A stretch of DNA of 64,000 nt from Anaerolineaceae bacterium (GTDB taxonomy: Bacteria > Chloroflexota > Anaerolineae > Anaerolineales > Anaerolineaceae): positions 1-64,000 of the forward strand of contig JAJUGU010000003.1 in NCBI GenBank assembly GCA_029265815.1, read 5' to 3'. How positions within the stretch are numbered: position 1 is the stretch's first letter; the number at the start of each line of letters is the position of its first letter. The translations under genes were made by a program, and so were the position numbers. A model generated the notes under the pieces. It was not told where the DNA came from, did no database searches, and saw only the letters and a program-made list of their open reading frames with translations. Shown here piece after piece: positions 1 through 8,579 of the stretch.

Positions 1-2115
1 ATAAGCGCGTTCATAAGCCCTGATCGTCTCAGGCTGTGAAAAAATTGAACGCGCATATCTTCCCGCAGCCAGCCAGTAGAAAACGGCTTCCGCCGGTTCC
101 GAAGCCATTTCAAAATGCTCCGCCAATCTTGAAGAAATATCAGGCCGCTGTCCCCGGCAAGCGAGAATACTGTGGGCGGCTTTTTGGTGCAGGTGGCGCT
201 TTCTTGCTGAACTTATCCTCGATAGAATGAACTCGCGATCAATTTCATGGCTGAAAGAATAACCGCCGACTGGCGGTAGATTGGGTTCATCTTTGAGAAT
301 GCCGCTCTTCGTTAATTCTTCAAGGGCATTAATGACGGCTTCCTGACCTATATCAACCATCTTTTCCAGTTCATCAGGTGAAAAGCTTCTGCCCAGTACA
401 GCTGCTGTTTGCAGAACGTTCAGGCTGGCCGGATTTAATGCTTCGAGTTTTTCAATCAACATCCCTCGAATAACATCGGGAATTAGTTTCGTGTTTTGAT
501 TCTGGTCTCCTCTCAATCCCATTATGCGTTTACCCTCGCGCATACATTCAACAAGGTAGAAAGGATTACCACCGGTATAGTTGTATAAATTTGAAATATA
601 CTCCCGGCCAGTTTTTTTTCCGCTCATGGTTTGAATGAAATCAGAAGTCTCGCGCTCAGAAAAAGGTTGAAGGTGAATCACCTCCAGTTTTTGCTCCCTT
701 AACAGGCGAAGCAGCGTTTGTCTCAGTATTTTGTTGTTTTCTTCAATTTGCTTGGAAATGATCAGTAATCCATGCCGCTTAAAAAAGTTTTGCTTTTCAA
801 GATAACTGATCAGAGAAAGGCTGGCCTGATCGATCCATTGGGCATCATCCAAAACCAGTAGAACCGGCCTTTTTCTTGCTGCAAATTCCATCAGTTTTAC
901 AAATAAATTAAATATATCCTGAAACAATGGAAGCCAGTCATCCGCCCCTTTCGGTAGATCAGCCAGAGCGCTGCTCTGTAAATATCTGCGATAAAATGAT
1001 AGCAAAATGTCCTTCTCAGATTGTGAGAGCAGATTCCATTCTTCTTCTTTGATTTCCTTCTCCATACCTGTGAGCAGGGTGAGAAAAGGAACCCGGGTGG
1101 AGAGAGGGTGTGACTGGCAGTAGAACAACCTGGGAGAATACGCTTGCTGGCAATAGAATTCCTTGATCAATCTGGTTTTTCCACTGCCAGCTTCACCCTG
1201 CAGAAGGACAACCCCCTTGCGGTGCATGGCCCAGTTTAATTTTTCAAGTTCTGCTTTTCTGCCAAAAAAAGTGACCTCGTTTTTTTCCTCTATCGGCCAA
1301 TTATGAGATAATTTTTGGTCTTCGATCCTTCTGCTGATTTCAGCTTTTTCACGCAGATCCACAAACTCGTCAGGCAGTTGTTCATCATTTTGCTGATAAA
1401 GGTTCTCCAGCAAGTTGATATTTTCTACTATCTGCTGGAATTGACCAAGATCGCGTAAACAGGATAACTTAAGGTAGTTCATTTCAACGTTCAACCGGTC
1501 TGTCTCCAGCCCGGTCTCGAGCCAGACAATAGCGCTATCCAGATCACCCACAGAAATATAGTGGTCGGCGAGCCTTTCTACGATCTTCAATCTGATATAG
1601 GTATACCAGTGATTCGTCTGGTCCTTCCAGTTTTCAAATCCTGGAGAATCCTCAAGCTCTATTCCCTGTAAAAACCTGGGGGTACGGCACAACTCCATTG
1701 CACGCTTTAATTGCAGCAAAATGCTTTCGGACAGGCTGGAATTAAAATTCATCACCGCATTGCTTAAAAGCGGAGTGATGATCCGGTCAAATTCCCTCTT
1801 ATCCGTATAGACCAGCGAATCATCCAGAATGATTTGATCATCAACGGTGTAAAAAGGATCGGCTTCTCCTAATTCGGTTCTGATCCTGCTCAGGGCTTCG
1901 CGTAGATTCTTCCGTGCCTTTTCCTCAGAGATGTCAGGCCAAAACAACCCGCAGATTTCCTGCCGTGAAACGGGCTGTGATTGGGCTGCCAGGTAATAGA
2001 GCAAAGTTCTGGGCAGTTTACGGCTGAGCGTGGTTAATTTTTCACCAACCAGAATCACAGGGGGCCCCTGGATCAAAATTTTGATCTTTTGTGATTCGAG
2101 GCCATTCTGATCCAT
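1..2115 (-). CDS. SARP-family transcriptional activator with AAA ATPase domain (partial)
   Basis: An open frame runs from an ATG at 2115 to the window edge, 705 codons without a stop, so the C-terminus lies outside. The N-terminal ~95 residues look like a winged-helix DNA-binding domain, followed by an all-helical BTAD-like segment to about residue 250. An AAA/NACHT-like ATPase follows, with Walker A GEAGSGKT at residues 307-314 and Walker B LLVLDDAQW around D423-D424. This is the architecture of large SARP/AfsR- or MalT-like signal-transducing activators, which usually end in TPR repeats. The start is preceded by AAGGATGG and lies 13 bases after the recN stop, so it is probably co-transcribed with recN. 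The ligand and target genes cannot be read from sequence. Confidence 0.85.
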   Translation of the reverse strand, partial: MDQNGLESQKIKILIQGPPVILVGEKLTTLSRKLPRTLLYYLAAQSQPVSRQEICGLFWPDISEEKARKNLREALSRIRTELGEADPFYTVDDQIILDDSLVYTDKREFDRIITPLLSNAVMNFNSSLSESILLQLKRAMELCRTPRFLQGIELEDSPGFENWKDQTNHWYTYIRLKIVERLADHYISVGDLDSAIVWLETGLETDRLNVEMNYLKLSCLRDLGQFQQIVENINLLENLYQQNDEQLPDEFVDLREKAEISRRIEDQKLSHNWPIEEKNEVTFFGRKAELEKLNWAMHRKGVVLLQGEAGSGKTRLIKEFYCQQAYSPRLFYCQSHPLSTRVPFLTLLTGMEKEIKEEEWNLLSQSEKDILLSFYRRYLQSSALADLPKGADDWLPLFQDIFNLFVKLMEFAARKRPVLLVLDDAQWIDQASLSLISYLEKQNFFKRHGLLIISKQIEENNKILRQTLLRLLREQKLEVIHLQPFSERETSDFIQTMSGKKTGREYISNLYNYTGGNPFYLVECMREGKRIMGLRGDQNQNTKLIPDVIRGMLIEKLEALNPASLNVLQTAAVLGRSFSPDELEKMVDIGQEAVINALEELTKSGILKDEPNLPPVGGYSFSHEIDREFILSRISSARKRHLHQKAAHSILACRGQRPDISSRLAEHFEMASEPAEAVFYWLAAGRYARSIFSQPETIRAYERAY

Positions 2116-2128
2116 CAATCAACCATCC

Positions 2129-3862
2129 TTAGTAAGATTCCTGTTGCCGGTGTTTTGCCTGTTGGAGAATTTCTTCCGCTGCCTTCTGGTTACTCTCCCC
2201 CGTGCTTCCAGTCATAAGCGCCAGTTCCATCACCCGTTCATCACCAGATAACGCTTCCACTCCCGTCAATGTACGCTCCCCAACAATCCTCTTACTCACC
2301 TTGAAGTGTTCATCACCGAACGCGGCTAATTGAGAAAGATGGGTCACACACATCACCTGATGCTTGCGCGCCAGGCGCCATAATTTTTCACCCACGATGA
2401 ACCCAACCCGCCCGCCGATGCCCTGATCGATTTCATCAAAGATCAATGTAGGAACGTAATCAGCCTGTGCCAGCACATTCTTTAATGCCAGCATCAAACG
2501 CGAGGTCTCACCGCCAGACGCGATCTTGACCAGTGGTTTCAATCCTTCTCCGGGGTTCGGCGCGATCATGAATTCCACCTGATCCATCCCGGTCACTGAA
2601 AAGGCGATCTTTTTACCCTGTTCAATCTCCAATCCACTCGCTGATTCTGGCTGGTGAAATTCCACGGCAAACTTCGCCCCCGCCAGGCTGAGATCGCTCA
2701 ACTCATTTTCAACCGCCCTGCTCATTCTTGCCGCGGCTTCACGGCGGACTGCCGTGAGAGCCTGCCCCGCAGCGACAGTCCGTTCGATAATCTCTTTTTC
2801 CTGTTCTTCGAGTTCCCGAATGCGTTCTCCCGCTGTTTGCACTTTTTCAAGCTGTGCGCGCGCGTTCCGTCCATATTCGATCGCGGCTTCAATTGATCCG
2901 CCATATTTTCGTTTCAACTGGTGAATAAGCTCCAGGCGGGTTTCCACCTGTTCCAGCCGTCTGGGATTGAATTCGATACCATCCAGGTAACGCCGCAGGT
3001 CACGGTTAATTTCGCCTAACGTCGCCACCAGATCATCCAGCTGGTTTTGAAGCGCGGTTTGCGCCGGGTCTATCTTTGCCAGCCCGGCAACCAGGCGGCT
3101 GGCCTGCCCGAGCAAATCAATGGCAGAAGAGGTTTCTGGCGAACCCTCATCCAGCATCGCAAGCGCTTCCTGGGTCGAACTGGAAAGGGTCTCGGCGTTC
3201 GCCAGGCGGCTGCGTTCCTGTTCCAGTTCCTCCTCTTCACCCGGCTTCAACTGTGCTGCTTCGATCTCCTGCACCTGAAAGTTTAACAATTCTGACCGTT
3301 TGGCCGATTCCAGTTCAAGGTCACGCAGGCTCTTCAACTCTTTGCGCAGATCCTGCAGCCGGTGATACTCCGCACGGTATCGCGCAAGCTCAACCTCGCA
3401 GCCCGCGTATCGATCGAGCAACCCAAGGTGTGAACGAACGTCCAAAAGAGAAAGATGTTCCGACTGGCCGTGAATATCCACCAGATACGTGCCCAGTTCT
3501 TTCAATAGCCCCACGTTGACACTGCGGCCGTTAACCCGGGCAACATTGCGCCCTTCAACGCGGATCTCGCGTCCAAGGGTCAGGTACGGTTCGTTTTCGT
3601 ACAAATCCTCACGTTTAAGTATGGAGGTAATTTCTTCGAAATAAGTTTCAGGAATTGGGAAAAGAGCTTCTAACACAGCCCGCTCAGCCCCTTTGCGCAC
3701 CATCGATCCATCCACCTTGCCGCCAACCAGCGCCATGATGGCATCAAGGATGATGGACTTGCCGGCTCCGGTCTCGCCTGTAAAAATGACCAGACCGCTG
3801 TCAAAGTGCAGCTCAAGTTCCTGGATAATGGCAAAATTTTCGATGCGCAGTTCTTTGAGCAT
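2129..3862 (-). CDS. recN: DNA repair protein RecN
   Basis: RecN is an SMC-like ATPase that acts at double-strand breaks during recombinational repair. At 577 residues it has the family's normal length. Walker A GETGAGKS is at residues 29-36, a long coiled coil fills the middle (roughly 150-370), and the C-terminal half carries the ABC signature (ASGGETSRLMLALK) and Walker B (TLIFDEIDQGIGG). The N-terminal MLKELRIENFAII is typical of the family. It sits 11 bases downstream of the zinc-finger membrane protein gene and just upstream of the SARP regulator, in an all-minus run headed by nadK. A nadK-recN neighbourhood is common in bacteria, which supports both calls. Confidence 0.96.
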   Translation of the reverse strand: MLKELRIENFAIIQELELHFDSGLVIFTGETGAGKSIILDAIMALVGGKVDGSMVRKGAERAVLEALFPIPETYFEEITSILKREDLYENEPYLTLGREIRVEGRNVARVNGRSVNVGLLKELGTYLVDIHGQSEHLSLLDVRSHLGLLDRYAGCEVELARYRAEYHRLQDLRKELKSLRDLELESAKRSELLNFQVQEIEAAQLKPGEEEELEQERSRLANAETLSSSTQEALAMLDEGSPETSSAIDLLGQASRLVAGLAKIDPAQTALQNQLDDLVATLGEINRDLRRYLDGIEFNPRRLEQVETRLELIHQLKRKYGGSIEAAIEYGRNARAQLEKVQTAGERIRELEEQEKEIIERTVAAGQALTAVRREAAARMSRAVENELSDLSLAGAKFAVEFHQPESASGLEIEQGKKIAFSVTGMDQVEFMIAPNPGEGLKPLVKIASGGETSRLMLALKNVLAQADYVPTLIFDEIDQGIGGRVGFIVGEKLWRLARKHQVMCVTHLSQLAAFGDEHFKVSKRIVGERTLTGVEALSGDERVMELALMTGSTGESNQKAAEEILQQAKHRQQESY

Positions 3863-3873
3863 GGCTCAACCTT

Positions 3874-4413
3874 TTATAAGCGGATTCCTTTAAGCCGGTA
3901 AAACACCGTGCTGGTCACCAGAACGGCATACACCGCCGGCCACAACATTCCAAGCAGCATCGACAAGCCTTGATCGCCGCTTAGAAACATCAGAGATAGA
4001 ACCAACCGAAACAACGGTGATATGATCGCGCCGATCAAAGTTGCCGCGGCGGCTGCCAGCGTCAGCGCCTGAGAGCGGCGCTTTCGAACAACAAAGCGCA
4101 CTGCCTCAGCGATAATCATCCCTGCTACTGGCGCCACCAGGATCGTGAAAAACCCTAAGATGCCAGCGATCAGGCTGCCCACATAAGAAAGCCCACCAGC
4201 GGTGATGACACCAAGCGGATAATCCCACCAGCGTGTGGTATCAAAGATCTTTTGCTGCCCGCGCACACACTCCTTACAGCGATAGCCAGTGGGCGTCAAA
4301 ACGGCACAAGATTGACACATCGGCCGTTCGCACCGATTACAGCGTAGCAGCGTTTCGCGTTGAGGGTGGGCATAACAATACATCGGTTGTGATTGTGATG
4401 AATCTTCGGTCAT
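3874..4413 (-). CDS. B-box-like zinc-finger membrane protein
   Basis: The 179-residue protein has a cytosolic metal-binding N-terminus and a hydrophobic C-terminal two-thirds. Potential zinc ligands are C13, H16, C25, C28, C33, C36, C46 and C49, a spacing like the B-box zinc fingers found in front of bacterial rhomboids. Three or four membrane segments follow, in about 65-105, 115-145 and 150-172. No rhomboid Ser/His motif is present, so it is not itself a rhomboid protease. Its ATG shares a base with the nadK stop (TAATG), implying translational coupling. Function unknown; the conserved Zn-finger/membrane layout is what can be seen. Confidence 0.8.
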   Translation of the reverse strand: MTEDSSQSQPMYCYAHPQRETLLRCNRCERPMCQSCAVLTPTGYRCKECVRGQQKIFDTTRWWDYPLGVITAGGLSYVGSLIAGILGFFTILVAPVAGMIIAEAVRFVVRKRRSQALTLAAAAATLIGAIISPLFRLVLSLMFLSGDQGLSMLLGMLWPAVYAVLVTSTVFYRLKGIRL

Positions 4414-5282
4414 TAAATATCACCAATGGATGGATTTTGTTCCATATAATTACGCAGGTTGCGGTAGAAATATCCAGGGTCCTGAAAAACGACAAACTTG
4501 ATGGTGAAGTCGCTGGCTGTCACAATCACGTAATCGCCATTGTGCAGCAGGGCTGGCGGGTGGCCGTCAACGCTGACCACCGCTTCATGATCGCTGGTGG
4601 TGCTGATCTTCACGCTCGCACCTTCCGGAAGAATCACTGCCCTGTCAAATGAGAGATGCGGTGCGACTGGTGTGATCAGGATATTGCGCATTTCCGGCGG
4701 TAGGATTGGTCCGCCTACCGCCAGCGCGTAGGCTGTTGACCCTGTTGGAGTTGAAGCGATCAAACCATCTGCCACATAACCCGCCAGCGGGTACCCATCT
4801 ACTTCAGCATGGATGCGAATGGGGCGCACCACCTGACCGCGGGCAACGACCACCTCGTTGATGACCTGATCTGTGTTAAGCAGGTTTCCCTCATGCCAGT
4901 GTTCAGCTTTGAGCATCATGCGGTTCTCGATTTTAAAGTCGCCGTTAATCAGACGCGGCAGGCTTTGCTGCCAATCAGCTCGCGTCAACTGCATCAGAAA
5001 CCCAAACTTGCCGAGATTGATCCCAAGGATCGGCAGCCCGTGAGGAGCCGCCAGATGACCGGCACGCAGCATGGTTCCATCCCCGCCCAGCGCGATAAGC
5101 AGGTCAAATTTTCTAGCGGCGATCTCTTGAAGTAAAAGGGGATCATCTGTGGTTGAAACCCGGCTGGCTACACCTCGACTATCCAGCCATGCCTGAATCA
5201 CCTCTCCCTCTTTTAGAGTATCAGGAGATCCTGGTTTTGTGACGATCGCAATGCGTTGAATGGACTCGAATAATTCGTGCAT
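4413..5282 (-). CDS. nadK: NAD kinase
   Basis: NAD kinase phosphorylates NAD+ to NADP+ in the cytosol. The hallmark GGDGT is at residues 66-70, followed by LGINLGKFGFL (86-96) and the glycine-rich ATP/NAD-binding TPTGSTAYALAVGGP (178-192). The length of 289 residues is normal. It opens a minus-strand run with the zinc-finger membrane protein, recN and the SARP regulator. A perfect TATAAT at 5291-5296 lies only 8 bases before the ATG, next to a weak AAAGG, so the transcript may have almost no 5' leader. Confidence 0.96.
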   Translation of the reverse strand: MHELFESIQRIAIVTKPGSPDTLKEGEVIQAWLDSRGVASRVSTTDDPLLLQEIAARKFDLLIALGGDGTMLRAGHLAAPHGLPILGINLGKFGFLMQLTRADWQQSLPRLINGDFKIENRMMLKAEHWHEGNLLNTDQVINEVVVARGQVVRPIRIHAEVDGYPLAGYVADGLIASTPTGSTAYALAVGGPILPPEMRNILITPVAPHLSFDRAVILPEGASVKISTTSDHEAVVSVDGHPPALLHNGDYVIVTASDFTIKFVVFQDPGYFYRNLRNYMEQNPSIGDI

Positions 5283-5354
5283 TACCTTTTATTATAACGA
5301 TAATAAGCATTTTCAAGAGTGAAGATGTTGCTGTATGACGAGCTTTTAAACATC

Positions 5355-5385
5355 AATGCGCGACCAGACCGAGTGATCGCGCATT
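5355..5385 (-). terminator. Hairpin between small membrane gene and nadK
   Basis: AATGCGCGA at 5355-5363 pairs perfectly with TCGCGCATT at 5377-5385 around a 13-base loop. It lies downstream of the 57-residue membrane gene on the minus strand. The following bases (GATGTTTAAA) are only weakly T-rich, so termination is plausible but not certain. Confidence 0.5.
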
Positions 5386-5406
5386 TCAGCATTTTATCGT
5401 GTAGGG

Positions 5407-5580
5407 TTATCGAAGGATCAAACCCAGGTAATATGGCCAGATCACCAGCCCAAGCAAAGCCTTCCACCAGACCAGCTGGGCAAAAGCAATCGTAAACAGC
5501 CAACCGGCAAACCAGAACCCGCCCACCAGGCTACCACCATCGTGATGATGCACATGCTTGCATTGAGTTTCAGTTTCCAT
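5407..5580 (-). CDS. Small membrane protein, 57 residues
   Basis: A short gene starts at ATG 5580 behind a good ribosome binding site (AAGGAG about 10 bases upstream) and stops with TAA at 5407. The product begins METETQCKHVHHHDGG, a polar His-rich N-terminus with one Cys. It then has two hydrophobic stretches, GGFWFAGWLFTIAFAQLVW and ALLGLVIWPYYLGLIL, which look like two membrane helices. The His/Cys-rich head might bind metal, but this is inference. No family was recognised. It is followed by a hairpin and then nadK. Confidence 0.7.
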   Translation of the reverse strand: METETQCKHVHHHDGGSLVGGFWFAGWLFTIAFAQLVWWKALLGLVIWPYYLGLILR

Positions 5581-5597
5581 TCTCTTTACTCCTTCAT

Positions 5598-5625
5598 CAA
5601 TCTATGTATATTTCATATACGTAGA
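5598..5625. promoter_or_regulatory. AT-rich inverted repeat upstream of small membrane gene
   Basis: TATGTATAT and ATATACGTA flank a 3-base centre just upstream of the 57-residue membrane gene, with one mismatch in nine pairs. On the minus strand it includes a TATACAT that could serve as a -10 element. It may be an operator or simply promoter AT-richness. Confidence 0.3.
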
Positions 5626-5815
5626 TACAGACATCGGAGTTGTAACCGCGCGATGGGTTACCAGATGCCTGGCAGGAGCCGCAGTAGCACACCAGAGATC
5701 AATCGTCCATTTTGGGTTTGAGAATTCGCCATTTCTCCTCCATTCCCTTAATTCCATGGCAAAACCGGTTACGAACGCATGGTTTGCCAATCACCTGGAT
5801 TGAAGCTAACAGATT

Positions 5816-6529
5816 CTACTGCTTACGTTTCCACCATAATCCGGTACATTCGGGCAATGTAACCTTTTCCTCTTGCTCGATCTTTCCTTTCATCTCCTCA
5901 CCGAAAAAGAAACCGGCCAATTCATTTCCCTCTTCAATGGAATCGAACCGGTAATCGGTGCGTATCCAGGTGGATGAATACCCCTGCCATGCAAGAAAGG
6001 CGTAGTAGTCTTTCAGGTGATCAGGAGGGGTGGGAGTTTTAAACCCCGTGCCCAGCGTCTCGAGCAGGATGACCACACCCCCCGGTTTGATGGCGCGCTC
6101 CATCTCGGCCAGGGCTTTACTCACTTCGGCCTGCCAATCTTCACCCTCCCAATCCACCAGATAGCAAATGCTCCATCCAGATAGGGCGATGTCGGCGCAG
6201 CCGTCAGCCACGGGAATCTTGCGGTTGTCACTAACCTCAAGCTGCCAGTTGGTCAGGCCAGCGGTTTTCAGTTTACGCTGCGCCACTGCCAGCATGTGCT
6301 CCGAGGCATCAAAAGCGCGGATGGCGTTTACCAGCGGTGCAACCATGCAGGTCAGGCGTCCGGTTCCCGCGCCCAGCTCCACCACATCTCTGCCCATCAG
6401 AGGGGTAATGGCCAGGATAGCTTTGAGTATGTTTTGCTGATGATCCTCGCGTGAAACCAGGCGTTCGTATTGCTCCGCCTGCTGTCGGTAGATTTCTTTA
6501 TGAATTTGTTGTTCCAATCTTTCGGCCAT
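5816..6529 (-). CDS. Class I SAM-dependent methyltransferase
   Basis: The 237-residue protein has the Rossmann methyltransferase core. Motif I is VVELGAGTGRLT around residues 49-60, an acidic residue follows at the end of the second strand (IRAFDAS), and a later strand reads GGVVILLETLG. It resembles the broad UbiE/Methyltransf_11-type small-molecule methylases. The substrate cannot be told from sequence. It is apparently monocistronic, lying between the 57-residue membrane gene and the restriction-modification island, and has ordinary base composition compared with that AT-rich island. Confidence 0.85.
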   Translation of the reverse strand: MAERLEQQIHKEIYRQQAEQYERLVSREDHQQNILKAILAITPLMGRDVVELGAGTGRLTCMVAPLVNAIRAFDASEHMLAVAQRKLKTAGLTNWQLEVSDNRKIPVADGCADIALSGWSICYLVDWEGEDWQAEVSKALAEMERAIKPGGVVILLETLGTGFKTPTPPDHLKDYYAFLAWQGYSSTWIRTDYRFDSIEEGNELAGFFFGEEMKGKIEQEEKVTLPECTGLWWKRKQ

Positions 6530-6623
6530 AGTTGGATTATTTGAATAAAAGTATATTTTATTACCTACTAAAACCTAGACAATTGGAAGATAGAAACGAT
6601 AATCATAATTTTAGTTTTTTTCG

Positions 6624-7319
6624 CTAATCATTCTGATCTTTTTTAAATTCTTTATTATTGTCGTGAATAGAATACCTCTGGCTATTATTTGCATAAGTTA
6701 CCCAAGATATTTGGTAAGTTTCAGCCTCGTTTCCCCATTGATCCCACCCTGGTCTTTGCCCCCTAGCGAATAATTCCAGATAAGGGCCCGGGCTGCATTC
6801 TTCAATTATTTCATATAGTTCATCAGGTTTTCTTGAATGCTCCCGTTTCTGAGTTTTCAGAATATTTACTTGTGTTCGTCCCCTCTCCAAAGTACGTAGT
6901 TTACCCCGCGTACCAAAAAGTACCAGTTCGGTTGTATTTCTAAAATAGAAACCTACACCCCTACCATCTGGTTCTCCATCTTTTCGAACCTTGTGCCAGA
7001 CAATATTAGTTTTGTATTGAAACCCCCACGCTTCCATTACTTCCAATCCTTCTCTTAACAAAGCATTTGGAACCCAAAGATATAAATGGCTCTGATTCGA
7101 AGCTACAACACCTACGGGAATGTCTTTAATCTCCTGAAGTGATAATGTCGCATATCGATTAAGGCGTTTATGTTCAGGTGCTACTTTTCCAGTACGATTT
7201 TGAAATTGCCACGGTGGATCAGCAAGAATTGTTCCATAACCAATTTTTTGGATATGATCGAGAAAATCTTGTGCAGGGGTTAAAGAATTATTTTTGGCAA
7301 TTTCAGCAATTTTCTTCAT
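6624..7319 (-). CDS. MT-A70 family adenine DNA methyltransferase
   Basis: The product is a 231-residue N6-adenine methylase of the MT-A70 family. The catalytic DPPW is at residues 34-37 within GTILADPPWQFQNR, and the C-terminal part has the SAM-binding-like PGPYLELFARGQRPGW. In bacteria such enzymes are often the modification half of type II systems, and its gene overlaps the 3' end of the restriction nuclease by 17 bases. The DNA here is visibly more AT-rich than the flanks, consistent with horizontal transfer. It should methylate the sequence cut by the neighbouring nuclease; the target is not readable from sequence. Confidence 0.88.
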   Translation of the reverse strand: MKKIAEIAKNNSLTPAQDFLDHIQKIGYGTILADPPWQFQNRTGKVAPEHKRLNRYATLSLQEIKDIPVGVVASNQSHLYLWVPNALLREGLEVMEAWGFQYKTNIVWHKVRKDGEPDGRGVGFYFRNTTELVLFGTRGKLRTLERGRTQVNILKTQKREHSRKPDELYEIIEECSPGPYLELFARGQRPGWDQWGNEAETYQISWVTYANNSQRYSIHDNNKEFKKDQND

Positions 7320-7893
7320 ATAAATCTTTCTTTATTCCGAATACCAAGAGTGGACAGCCACCTCCACCGCCACCCTCAATTTTTCTTAATAATTTCGACA
7401 TATGGGTTGTGGATTGTCCATAGGAAGATCCTCGTCCAAGTTTATCAAAAATTTCCTGTAATTCGTCGCATCTTGTGATAATTACTCCCACGCTAATTGC
7501 GCGTAAATCAAACAATAAACGAAAATTGTTTAAGTCTCTGTCAAAAAAAGGGTCTTTGTTATTCCACTCGATCTCTAATGCCACATGATTTTTATAACAA
7601 TCAACTTTGTGAGTTGGTGATTGCATGATCAAATCATCAACCTTCATGGATGTCTCAAATTCCTTTTCACACCATCCACGGTCATATAGAAAGTGATCAA
7701 TTGTCTCCGAGACTAATGATTTCCTTCCACCACCTACATTAATCCAACTTTTACAAAACTTAAATTTTGTAAGTAAGTCAATTATATCTTTCCATTCAGT
7801 CGCAAAATCATTATTAAGTATCGCACAAGCATGTTTCCACTCATGAACCTCATATTTTTCAAGTATTGATGCAGGCAGCAATTCTAGACTCAT
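7303..7893 (-). CDS. BglII/BstYI-like type II restriction endonuclease
   Basis: This 196-residue protein resembles the Endonuc-BglII family. The likely catalytic set is D98, E107 and E109 in KVDCYKNHVALEIEWNN; the D-x8-E-x-[QE] spacing matches that described for BglII (D84, E93, Q95), with Glu in place of Gln. The downstream DPFFDRDLNNFR and GVIITRCDELQ segments also fit. Family members cut AGATCT or RGATCY, so a GATC-centred palindrome is a reasonable guess. It lies upstream of, and overlaps, the MT-A70 methylase. The C-terminal region has a run of six glycines (174-179). The AT-rich composition suggests recent acquisition. Confidence 0.82.
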   Translation of the reverse strand: MSLELLPASILEKYEVHEWKHACAILNNDFATEWKDIIDLLTKFKFCKSWINVGGGRKSLVSETIDHFLYDRGWCEKEFETSMKVDDLIMQSPTHKVDCYKNHVALEIEWNNKDPFFDRDLNNFRLLFDLRAISVGVIITRCDELQEIFDKLGRGSSYGQSTTHMSKLLRKIEGGGGGGCPLLVFGIKKDLYEENC

Positions 7894-7931
7894 AACTTTT
7901 TTTCTCCAGCCCGAATTCTAATCATTGTCAA

Positions 7932-8579
7932 TTACTCTTTCATCCCCGGGAACTTTTCAGAAAATTTCTGCAGCGCATCCTGCAAATGCTGCTCACGCAG
8001 GCTGAGCGTCAGATCAGCGCGCGTGCGTTCGACGATCCCGCGCACCAGGTCGGTCTGCCGCCGCAGCCCGTCGGTAATGGCATCGGGGTAATCGAGGGTG
8101 ACCAGAAAGTTGTAGATCTCGTCCATGGTGGTTAGCAGGCGCTCGGCTTCTTCTGAATAACCCTGCCGCAGGATATCCAGACAGCGGCGCCTCAATTCAC
8201 CGATCGATTCCGCCAGCCCGCGCACATATGTGGCGTACTCAATGCCCAGTTCTTCCGGTCGTGGCAGGCGCCGGTTTTCGATCAGCGCACAGGTCAGTTC
8301 GGCTTCCGCAAACTCCTTGATCGCATCTTGCGTATAGCCTGCAAAATATAGATCCGGGTATGCAGCCAGATCGCGCTGCATATTCAACACCAGAGCATGG
8401 GCATCCAGCAGCAGATCGGTCGCTTCCAGACTCTCCCCGCGGTGAATGGCACGGATGGCATGCGCCGAGAGGCGCGTCAATTGCCGTGCCTGCACCAGAG
8501 CCTGGTCGCGAATCTGGGTGCGTTCATCAAATATCTTTCTGGTGTTTTCAACAATCTCATTAAACTCTTGCATGATCAC
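7932..8579 (-). CDS. Translin family protein
   Basis: The 215-residue, almost entirely helical protein matches the translin/TRAX family, known for binding single-stranded DNA and RNA and, in TRAX-like members, cleaving RNA. The acidic cluster EFAEAE (E89, E92, E94) lies where catalytic or metal-binding glutamates sit in TRAX-like proteins. The C-terminal part (LRRRCLDILRQG, then LVTLDYPDAITDGLRRQTDLVRG in part) is characteristic. GTG at 8579 overlaps the DUF3467 stop by one base; an in-frame ATG follows two codons later. It is the third gene of an ssb-DUF3467-translin unit, hinting at a role in handling single-stranded nucleic acid. Confidence 0.88.
   Translation of the reverse strand: MIMQEFNEIVENTRKIFDERTQIRDQALVQARQLTRLSAHAIRAIHRGESLEATDLLLDAHALVLNMQRDLAAYPDLYFAGYTQDAIKEFAEAELTCALIENRRLPRPEELGIEYATYVRGLAESIGELRRRCLDILRQGYSEEAERLLTTMDEIYNFLVTLDYPDAITDGLRRQTDLVRGIVERTRADLTLSLREQHLQDALQKFSEKFPGMKE

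Noticed and set aside
5282-5503. 73-codon minus-strand frame upstream of nadK
   Set aside because: It overlaps the better-supported 57-residue membrane gene in another frame, has no clear ribosome site, and crosses a hairpin.
5602-5790. 62-codon minus-strand frame
   Set aside because: No ribosome site or domain; compositionally like non-coding DNA between two genes.
7355-7380. Possible triplet repeat or CRISPR-like run in the nuclease gene
   Set aside because: It is a short glycine-codon run encoding six glycines, not a repeat array.
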